Translations under genes and position numbers: made by a program | Origin: Apostichopus japonicus | Lineage: Eukaryota; Echinodermata; Holothuroidea; Aspidochirotida; Stichopodidae | Direction of reading: 5' to 3' | Length of the DNA: 64,000 nt | Assembly (NCBI RefSeq): GCF_037975245.1 | Contig: NC_092562.1 | Span: forward strand, 22,993,554 to 23,057,553 | The notes under the pieces: generated by a model | Told to the model about the DNA's origin: nothing | Seen by the model: only the letters and a program-made list of their open reading frames with translations | The model's database searches: none | Shown here: positions 43,501 to 54,800 of the stretch, one piece after another | How positions within the stretch are numbered: the stretch's first letter is position 1 | Layout of the letters: the number at the start of each line of letters is the position of its first letter

Positions 43501-46500
43501 CTTTCTGGAATGGGCTACCAAATGGAAAAAAAAGGTTTGTTCCCAGTGTTGCTCTGAATATCTGATACTGGGTAGAGAAAGAAATGTGTGATAAATGGCT
43601 TCTATCTGGAATGGGCACCAAATGGTAAAAACAAAATGAGTACGCAAAAACTTCAGGTTCATCAGCCTGGAATGTTCAGCCTGGAAGGCATTTATTGTAC
43701 CATGCTAGGCAGCCACATATGCCACATAATGCTACATGTACTGGTAACCACCACATGCTATGGCATATTAACATACCTTCCAACTGATATTGACATTGGT
43801 ACTTCCCATCTCTACGATAGCAGCTTGTACATTCAATGGAGCCAGAGAGGGTACTGAGAATTGAGAAATAAAGATAAGACAAATTGTATCAACTTCTATC
43901 CTTATGAGAAGATTATACCAGAATGGTCATTTGTGATCATCTTATCAATAAAGTATGATTAGAAAGTCTGATAAACACTGATATTGATTAAAATTACATG
44001 AGAATAGCTGTAAATCATTTATGACTGTACATTTAAAGGTCTGCAAAACCCTCAAAATACAGGGGGGTGGGGGATAAATCCATAAGGTAATTACAGTTGA
44101 CATTAAAGGCTAGGCTGCTTCGCTCTGCTTTTAATTTTTGTGTGGATCACTTTTGCTCATCTTGTATCTTTCGATATAGTATTGTTACTTTCTTTGAGCT
44201 TAAGAGAGAGAGTCATCTGAGAGTGATTTGGTGGGAGGACGGAGAGGGGGCTATATTCTGAATGTCTTTCTGTTATTTTTGAATCTGTTGTATTGATATT
44301 GTATCAATAGTTGTTGATTATCCAAGTGGAAATAAGCTACAACAAAGAACTTACTTGTACAATTTGTTCTTGCAGATTTAAAAGGGCTTTTTGGTCCTTT
44401 TCCAAATGGCCCTTCTCTTACTGCAGCCACAGAGAACTGATACCAGGTGTCTGGTTGCAGATAACTAAAGGTAAATGAGAGTGTTGGCATTTCATTTGCT
44501 TGGACCCTATCTGAGGAGATCCAGTCTTCTGCTTCGTTGGTCCGGTAGTAAGGTACATAACCTATCACTGGAGGGTCTCCCACATCACTGTTGTCATTCC
44601 ACGCAGTCCAAGATATCGTGATTGTAGTGTTTGAAGCAGATATAAAGTCAGGGGATCTAGCTATACGTGGAAGGACTGTGTGAAAATAAAAGTGAAAAAA
44701 AATGGGAAATTGTGTGATTTTACCTTGTTTGACAATTCTCCATTGTATTTGCTGTCAATGAATGTTCCTTTTCATATTCATTGTCTAAGTCATAGCTGCT
44801 TAACTTAAATTGCAAATTCTATGTACAGCAAAGCAGCCCTCTATGTTTGTTCATGAACAACACCTCTCCAGGTTTTCCTTGAATTTGTTAGAATTGCTCA
44901 TATACATTCATTAAATTTGAAAATTCTGAAAATATTTTTGGCATATATCTCACTTTTTTTTCAAGTGTTCCTCCACACTTTAAAGTATCATGACAAAATG
45001 CTGGAGCATTAAACCTTCAGTGCAATTGTCCAATGGCTTAATATTTCAATTTAAACCTCTGTATTCGTGTCACTTTGGAAAGCCATCAAACTGGTTCTAA
45101 ACTGGTTAAGCAATGGACCCCTTACAAATGTCAGCATAATAGTGACCCATTGAGACAAAGCACTGTTTTAATATTCATGACATGTAAACCCATTCACTAA
45201 ACAATTCAAGCCAATCAGGGCATTCCTAGAATGATGCTTTGATTCATTCAGATTCCCATATAGAAGTGATTAGGAAAGAAGTTAAGAACATTAAATATAA
45301 GTCAAGAGATTGTTAAATATGAGGGATCCTCTTTCTTTTCATCAAACTTAAATGTTACATATGTCACTATCTGCAAAATGTCAATATTAAATATCATCTA
45401 TCAACTAGTGACAGTTTATTTAATTATTGTAAGGGTACACCTTGTCCACTCTTTATTGTGTGGGATGGTCTAGGGGTTCCTGGATTAGCGGGGTTAAGTA
45501 GCTCAGTCAAGTTATATAACACCAAAGAATAGTACCTGTATTAGGACTGTAATACACAGACTATGTTATTGGTGGATTGTTAGATTTGTTCATTTAATGA
45601 CATAGTTCATTGCAAGACAGATATAATAATTAAATATGCCCAAACTAGACATAATGATGACAGCTTAAATAAGCCATTTGATATGTATACACAAAGAGAG
45701 TTCATCATTCTGATCATAGAAGCTTACGTTATGAACTTACCATAGAGGTCTGCTTCTTTCCGTCTATAGTGACGCCCACTATTCACCAAAGAATTATTTC
45801 TATTGGCTAAATAGCAACTAAAAACACCACTCATAACATTGGAAACCTTGAATGATTGCACTATTGATTGAGATGATAGTTTTATTCGAACTCCAATAAA
45901 ACTTCGACCTTGACTTGCTCCAGTTACAGACAATATAGCTGCCACATTTGCTAGGGAATTTGGAGATTCTACTGTGCAGTTGATTTCAGCTGTTGCTCCA
46001 GGATTTACTTTAGACACTCGAATGTCAGCAATCCCTGCATGGCAAAACAGAAGTAAAACAAGAAATATAAGCTGCTATTTGTTCTAAGAAAGTGATGTGA
46101 CCACATTTTCTATAAATTTAGTGAATATGTTTCTAACATAAAGATAAATAAAACCATGCTTCAGACTATAATTATGGTCATTCAGATCAAAGACAACCCC
46201 AAAGCACCATTATGTTCATAACATCTTCTTCTGTCTGCGTTATGTTGTGACGTCATGAACTGTCTAAAAATGAGGAAAGAAAACCAATTTCCATGACTCA
46301 CTCTTCGACCTCAGTTATCATAATCAAGGATGGAAAGAGGAATATGGTAGAGGGAGGGATGCGATCACACCACAGCTAACTGTTATCATCAATGCTATCT
46401 ATGGATGCTTCTTGATCTATCATTTAGTGCTACATCCTCCTTCCCTAACACCCTACTACTCTATCATGCATTTGCAGAAGCAGCATGACACTTTGTCAAT

Positions 46501-48680
46501 GTATAGTCTGTATTCACAGTAAGCCACTATAGTTAAAGTTTAAGTGCAGTTTGTTTGTTCAGAAGGAGATATACATGTTTCATTTCTAGTGTTTGGGCAA
46601 TGTCCACAATATCAAGCTTTTCTGGTATCAAATATTTATGATCCCAACATCTGATAATAATTTTTGAGGAAATCAAAAATTGTTTGCAATTTTATTTTAT
46701 GTTTAAGGCTTTTGGCAAATAAACTTGTGTTAAATACTACTATATAGTTAATAATAAATAATGGCATACTGTACCTGTCTGACATCTAGGGTTCCAGGAA
46801 ACCCATGGCGTCTTGCATTGGCCATTACAAGTACCGTTGACATTATGACAGGCTTCATTGCAGTGACATTCCTGTTCACAGTTTTCACCATAAAACCCTG
46901 TAACACATTCTGGGTATGAGTATAAAACAGAGAGCAAATTATATTTACAGTGAGTTTGCACATATCTGACAATCAAGGTTAATCATGTGGAAAACTACAT
47001 ACATCTGCAACCATCAATAAATGTAAAATAGGTCTTTCACTTGAACTCTAGCTGTTGTAACCAATTTCCAGCTTTCTGTTACTCATTTTGTTTACATTTT
47101 AACTTCCATGATATTCTAATTTTAGTTGCTTTGGAGAATTGTGGAACCATGGAAATGATCACTGTTTATGTGTTCAAATCTGAAAAATTCCATCATTTTA
47201 AGTTTAAGAGGAAATACAGGAGGCTGAAAATGACAGGCAAATACACATTCAAAATTACTGAAAATTTGACATGCAAAATAAATATACAAATATACTCCTC
47301 CCCTCAGCCCACTCAAGTGAAATTTGAGCAAACATGAACTCCACTGGATCAATGAACGGTACCAGTGAAAATTGAATATAACATAAGGGAACAAGCAAAC
47401 AGCAACATAATGTATATGGTAATATTGATCCAATACCTTGACAATTATCATTTTCATCTCGCAGGATGAATCCTTGGGCACATTGGTCATTGCTACACCT
47501 TCCTGTATCTTTGTTACAAGCTGCATCATTCTTGCAATGACACTTCAAAAGACACTGACTTCCATAGTAACCTTGTTTACATCGTTGAGGAACTGAAAAC
47601 CAGAGAGAGATGTTTGCCTAAATGGGTATGTCTAATTGAATATTTGATAATCTTCTTACTTAATTTGGTATCATTTTCTGGCAGACATTTTCGTGCAATT
47701 ACTTACAAATCTATCAACGAACTTTCACATTATAAGATGATGTGACACTTATGTCAAAGACAATTATAACATAAAAAAAACAAACAAATTAGGCTGTAAG
47801 GGCAGATATTGTCTTGTTAATGGTAGTAATGAATGCAGAATTGGATCAAAAACTTTGACATCTCTGTTTTTCTCGTCTGTGTCAAACTTGACATGTGTAA
47901 ACTCATGTAATATAAGACCGGTATGTGATGATTGGATCCCATTAACAACTGATAGTTCTCAAATAATATCACATCAATTAAAAACAAAGACCAAATTATA
48001 TTGTTTAATATAGATACATATTAAAACAAATCTTTGTGTACTCCTTGCAAAAAGAAAAGGAGTAATGTATTTGGGAATATATATATATTTTTTCTTCAGC
48101 AATACTTGGCAGTGGAAAGACTGACTTTCCACTACCAAGTCCCAGTTGGACCGAAAATTCCAATATATTTTCTAATACAGTACTCCTAATTTGTAAATTT
48201 TGACATTTTCCTATCTTTATTTTATTTTGGATTAAACATGGATTTTCTTTATAAGATGTTTAGATATATATCGAAGTCCGGTGCAGGGCGTTAAGTTCGC
48301 TATTTCAATGATATTATACTAACCATTTGTAAGTCTGGGTTAACATTTATTCACACAAAATTGCAGAAAGAAAATTGTCAATAATCTTTACAATGGAAGG
48401 TGTGATTGTTGCATAATTTACTGACAATATTTATTTCTGGTATATAATTGGTAACCATTTACTCTTATGGTTTTGCTGAGGAAGGTCTCAGGGGAACACA
48501 AATTTTAAAATAAAAATAATTATATTTGGTACTCCTCAAGTCAACTGACCATGTCCCTGTTTTATTACATGGTTTGTAATTCACATTCTTTGGAGCAAAC
48601 ATGGCCCTATGTTTTCACTAAACAAATATAAATATAAACAGTATATATACAGTATGTATATATATATATATATATATACA

Positions 48681-48728
<48 letters not shown>

Positions 48729-48746
48729 CTATATATATATATACTG

Positions 48747-48827
<81 letters not shown>

Positions 48828-51800
48828 TGTATATATACTGTTTATATTTATATTTGTTTTTGTAATACTGAATATGATCTTGTTCAATTGAATATCTCAC
48901 ACTTTCTCCATCTTTTCTGATGCTAATTAATGAACAATTTAAAGGTATTAAAAAAATTATCACTCTATTAAATAACAAAATATTTGTATAGAAAGAAAGA
49001 AATGTGAAACTTGAACATATTTGAGAAGAATGGTTTTAAGAAATAAAAACAAACATTACTGGGTAACTTGGGAAATTATCATATTCTTTTGTGATTTGCA
49101 AAGATTTCCCTTTCTTTATATGGGTTGTTTGATAAGACTTCAACTGTGAATGAAACCTACTTTGACAGTTTGCTCCAGAATATCTTGTCTGACATCTGCC
49201 ATTATTATTGGTGCATACACCTGTGAATCTACTGCAACCACCCCTATTACAATGACAAGTTTGTAAACAGTTAGCACCATATCTACCCTGAGGACAATCT
49301 GAAACATATAAAAAAAATTACAATATATATATAAATGAAATCAGCTGATAATCTCAGTAGAGCAATTAAGGAGATAATTTCTAGAAAACATACATATATT
49401 ACGCTTGAAGAACATGCATTGTAAGTTAACATTTACTTCATACAGTCTTAATAATAGGCCTGCGTAAAACACAGTTGATATCAATACCGAGCTATTAGTT
49501 AAATCTTACAGGGCTTGAGTTATGTTGTAAAGTTAGTAAAGCAATTTGCCAAAGACTCACTTTACAGTACAGGCCAGTAGCAAGCATCTGTTATGAACCA
49601 TGGTTAACATCATGAGTAATATATAAAAATTTGTAAATTTTATTTGTAAACTGCTTTATGTAGCTTAAAACATATGCACAACTCATAACTATATATATGT
49701 ACCTGTTTATTTATATTATATGGAATATAGTATGTGATAACCTAGAAGCATGTTGTTGCGCGCTGATCATCAGATAACTGGACGCAAACAATCATGTAAC
49801 TTTATGTCTTCCCTGCACAGCTGGGTGATCTGTTACCATGGGAACACTTTTTTCGTTTATTACGTACGATGTAAGATTACCAGCCGTCCTTTCATTGCTT
49901 GATGAATTAAGAAACCTACCTGCACTGCAGTCAAGGCCTTTGAATCCAGAGGCACACCTACAGCCAAATGGATCTGGTAAACAAAACATGGCATATCTGC
50001 AAGCGGAATCAAAGTCTGCACGTTCAAAACATCGAAACTCACAGTTGAATCCAAATCTACCCAATGGATCACAGGCTGGGAATGAAATATGTAGACTATA
50101 TGATACACAGAAAACAGAATAAGGTTAAGAAACTTTTAGGTACTCTCATTACTACTTCCATACTTGAAGCTTAACATAGCATGACAATACTCTGACATTG
50201 CTTTTTAACTATGACTTAAACTGAAATATATAACAAAGTTGTAATGCACAGTATCCCTGATGCATACTATAATGATACATACCATCATGACTAAATCATC
50301 ATCATCTGTAATTGTAAGTTTCTTAATAGTCCTTGAAGAGGAAGTCAACAATTCTTTTTTCTAAATAAGGCTTTTGGTCATTTCACAGAATGTTTTCTTG
50401 GTGAGTACAAGTAGTGGTCAGTTGGGAATCTCTTCATGTGGATGTGAAGCTAAGAAATGATGCAATGTGGTCAAACTCCAGAAACGACAGTTCAAAAAAT
50501 CCTCTGTCAGTGGCTTGACACTGACAGCACTCATTTTGATCTTGACGTGATATCTGCTACATTCCTCTTGCAGAAAATTGTTGTACTGGAGCCTTTATGA
50601 TACCTGTCCGGCAGAGGGCATCAGTGGCGATATTGGTACTCCTTAATGTTATACAGACATTGCACTATGCCTGCTGTATGGACTTCCCAACAATATTCCA
50701 GGCTCTGAGGTGCACACAAAAGTGATAACCTTCTTAGCAATTGGTATTTATGTATGCCTCCTCAGCAAACTTGACAACCCTGTAAGGCTTCTCGAAAAAG
50801 TACCAATTTGATGTTTAGATGCATTTTGCTAAGATAGTTGTTGCTGTTTTGATATCATATTATGAATAACGTTTGGCAAAGTAAAACCCAACAAGATCAT
50901 TTTTAGCTTTGTGACTTATTATAGTTAAAAATTTATTAATTTCCAAGACAGAAAAAAGATCAAGTCATAATTGTGCAGCAGTTTTCAGAGGCTGTTACAT
51001 TTGGACCACCATTGGAGGTAGCACCGCCATGCCATGTGACCATGCCACGTGACTACCCTTTTTTGTGTAAATGAAACAATTTGGTTTCAGCAAAGTCTCA
51101 GGTAGTCACCTTGTAATTCCTTGGTGAAATTACTCATGAAAATGGCTGTTCTAAATGTTATCTTTGGCGCAGAAATTCCTTGCCTCGTACAAAACTTCAG
51201 TCCCTTGGAATATTTCAAAATGCTCAATACCTCCTTAATAATTTTTAAAGTAAGTTGTATATGTTAAGGCACTAGTTTGTTAAAGTGGCCATGACACAAA
51301 AATTTCAAAGTCCTATAATTTTGGGATGCATCAAAGAATGTTCTCTAGAACATGTATCAACCAATCAGCCAGTTTAAACTTGATTTTTCAAGTCGAAAAT
51401 TGAGAATGAATTTACCCTCTTTGGAGTTTGAAACTTTGTTTACTCGAAAATTTTCCGATTCGCATGACGTCATGTTATGAACACGTTTGTTGTCGCTGTT
51501 TACGATCCTCCGAACATACCATTCACTTACACGTTAGACAAGTACACATACCACTAGCAGTTCCTGAACAAAACACCGATCACAAGTGCCATATCAAATC
51601 AAAATTTCCTGTGAAATGGCGGATCCAGAAGCAATTGTGGCAACCGAAGTTCAAAGTTATAGTGGTTCTTAGTGGCTAAAATTAGAGTGCCCTTTCTCAT
51701 ATTCGAAGCAGACAGTGAAGGCGATGATCATGCTAATATTGAACAGAACGTTGAGCGTGAACCTGAGGTTTTAGAACCGTATCAGTTTGAGACTGTTAAA

Positions 51801-54800
51801 CGAGCCGAAATTGAAGCTCCACAAAATATCGAAGGAGAAACCTGTTCGAAACGATTGCAAGGAACATACAACGTGGTAAGAATTTATTAACGAGGCATTT
51901 AAAAACAAAATCCAGTCCATTTTGTGCATGTGTTGTTAGAATTTGCGGAACTCCATAAACCGTATTGTGCGTTGTGTTACGGTAACTTACAACCCATATG
52001 TACAGAGTGTTGCTATGTATTCATACATGTACATAAACTTAATATTAATAGTAGGGTTGGTGCATACTGAAAGTTTGGCTCGGGGATGTGCAGTAAGTTG
52101 CATTATGCAGCCATGCTAGGTAGGCATATGTGTTATTTCATATTCATTATTACTAGGCTAGTACTTTGGCCTGGAGTTTTGCAAATCAATTTTCTGAAAC
52201 AAAAGAACGATTCATGACACATGGAAGGTGTAAAATCACAACAAATGTAACCATAACTGTACATTGTATGCCTGCTTGTTATTGTGGACATCATGGGCCA
52301 ACAATACATTTTGAACTTTCATAAATTTTTTCCCCAGGCACTACAGATATATAGCCTACGGTCAACAGGTTCAATGGTACTGGGGGTTCCTAGCAAGACA
52401 CGTCAGGGTTGTGCTACCATCATGTGCAGTCCAAAGGATCAGAAGTGAGTTTCCAGCCAATGGTCATTACACTGGATTCAAGTTGCCAGGAGAAAACTCA
52501 TTGTATAGGAAGCCTTGGTTGAGAAATTCCTCCAGAAACACCTTTTCTATTCTAGGTTTTGTTGTATTATCAATCCGTCAGGGTTCCCTCAGTGTTGATT
52601 TATTGAAATTCAAGACTTTTAATTCAGGATGAAAAGGTTATTTTCCAGACCCATCATCAACAATGAAAGAAAAGGCATTTGTAGCATTTGGACACAAGTA
52701 TTGGCTTCACCTTGATGTCATATAATATGTGCATAAGGGAACGGGCATTGACCTTTTTAGGGGCATTTACCTCCCAGACGTTTGCTTTCTACCTTAAATC
52801 TGGAAGCCAAAATATCCATATCACCAATGATATTTGACAGGAAAGTCATAATAAGGACCAATGGAGGCAGCAGAACTCTAGAATGTTTAGACTTTGTTTC
52901 TTCAGCAGCAGTTGGTTTGTTTTACAATCCTTCTTCAGAAACTCAGCAGTACACCCTGTTAATGGTCTTCGATTGTTTAAATGCGTGATGCTGTGTTTCA
53001 TGTCGCCTGTGAGTTTTGTACGTGTCGTTGTGCGTGGGTAACATTTTTGCATGTGTGTTGCGTCGTGCAGTGTTTCTTGGTTTAAATTACCCTTTATTGT
53101 ATTTGCTTCTGGATTATTCTAATTAATTTGTCACAAAAGCGATTGATAGCGATGGACATGCAACTGCTTTGTAGGCTTAAAGCAAAAAATTTCATGAAAG
53201 TTGTTTTTCTTTAAACCTCCTTTGATGTCACAAATTACATTAGTGTAATTTAAGAATGATACTGTTTATGGAAAGTACAGTTTTACTTTTATGTCATATA
53301 ATACAATGATTGTTGTTAATGCTAGTTTAGTCACAGGCTTGTTCAGATTGTCCAGAATGAGTGTCTAGAACTGATATTGAATAAACTTTGTTCAATGATT
53401 GCAGACTTGAACTACGTACGTTGTGTGAATTTTTGGCTCTGTGACTTTAAAATAAATTGCTTTGAGATTTAAACACCCTTTGGAATAAAATCTTTTTACC
53501 TACCTATTTTGACCCATCCTCATTACCCCCACTCCCTCCCCAACATTAAAAATGGTTTTCCTGGAATAGGAATGAGAAATTATTGCTATAACTAACTGAT
53601 CCAGCATATTCCAGAAATAAATTGGGGCACTGAGATTTGTTCACAAGAAGATGTAACCCATCACTTCTGAAGCTAACCTCATAGCTTATTAGTATACAAT
53701 AGAGCAATGAAGGGGTGTTTATTTAGATGATACGGTAAAATCTCTTCGTCTATTGCGACTTCAGTGTTGTAGCGCTAGTATATACTGCTAGTGCTCGGCC
53801 GTGCTACCTCCAATGGATCACCACTTGCCCCATTGGAGGTTTCCTGTTCCCTGATCTGGTCTTCAGAGTAGTTTTAGAAGAAAGACTATTTTATGTCGCT
53901 CTGTTAAAGTCCATTTGTTTTATTTCATAAAAAAGGAGGGATCGAAGTATGCTTCGCTTCATGCGGAGCTGTATACTGGCTAGGTCCAGTGAAATCGGCG
54001 CTGGTGTTGTGCACTAACTTGGTCATATATCGCCGTGTTTTTTTCATCCTTCAGCCATGGATGAAGGCTAATTGCATGGGTTATGATATTTATGAAGCCC
54101 CCAACAACACAATGGATCAGCATTTCTCTCTGATAGTTTACAACAGTTGTAAAACAAACTTGAAATTTCTAACGACATAACGTAATACAGTGGTTGTTCT
54201 CTCAGTGTAAATGTGCGCGTATATGGAACGGTATGATCGTCGCGTATCCGGTACATGCCTGGGCTTGGCACTTGTGTTCCTAACATGACGTCATCATTGT
54301 CTTGTTGTGAATTCGCATTCTCAGATATCGATTTTCGGATGCGAAAATTAAAACGTTAATTACTAATTAGTGCTTGAGGTTTTCAAGGTGATGAGGATAG
54401 TTTTGAACATAGATTTTCTCATAGATTCAGAGGAAGCTACTATCGATTAGTTGGATTTTTTGTGTCATGGCCTCTTTAATAATTCAAAGAATTTCACATT
54501 CTGTATATCAAAGCAATTTCTCCATCTGAAAACTTAACTTTCATGTCTTACATTGACACCTGATTTACGATTTTTCCCAAATCTTTTGACAATATTTTTG
54601 GCACTGAATTTATAGTGTACATATAATTAATAATTGTGAATGTAAATAAAACACAAGAACTTGATCCACCTGTCTAATACACTAAAAACTGCCCCCAAAA
54701 CACCCTTCCCTACAAGAAAAGGATACTTATCAGGCTGGAAAAGATGTTAGAAGTCTAGAACTCCTGTAAGGAAACTTCTAGGGTAATAATCCAAGGTATC

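Larger units (their letters stand above)
51280..54479. mobile_element. TTAA-flanked DNA transposon-like element, 3.2 kb
   Basis: The left end agtggccatgacacaaaaa (51284) is inverted at the right end (reverse complement agaggccatgacacaaaaaa, ending 54475). TTAA lies directly outside both ends (51280-51283, 54476-54479). TTAA duplications are made by piggyBac and Kolobok transposases; the AGTGG terminus does not look like piggyBac CCC ends. It carries P2X7-like coding fragments (next entries) but no transposase that I recognise. It sits in the intron between EGF-like exons 1 and 2. Confidence 0.75.
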
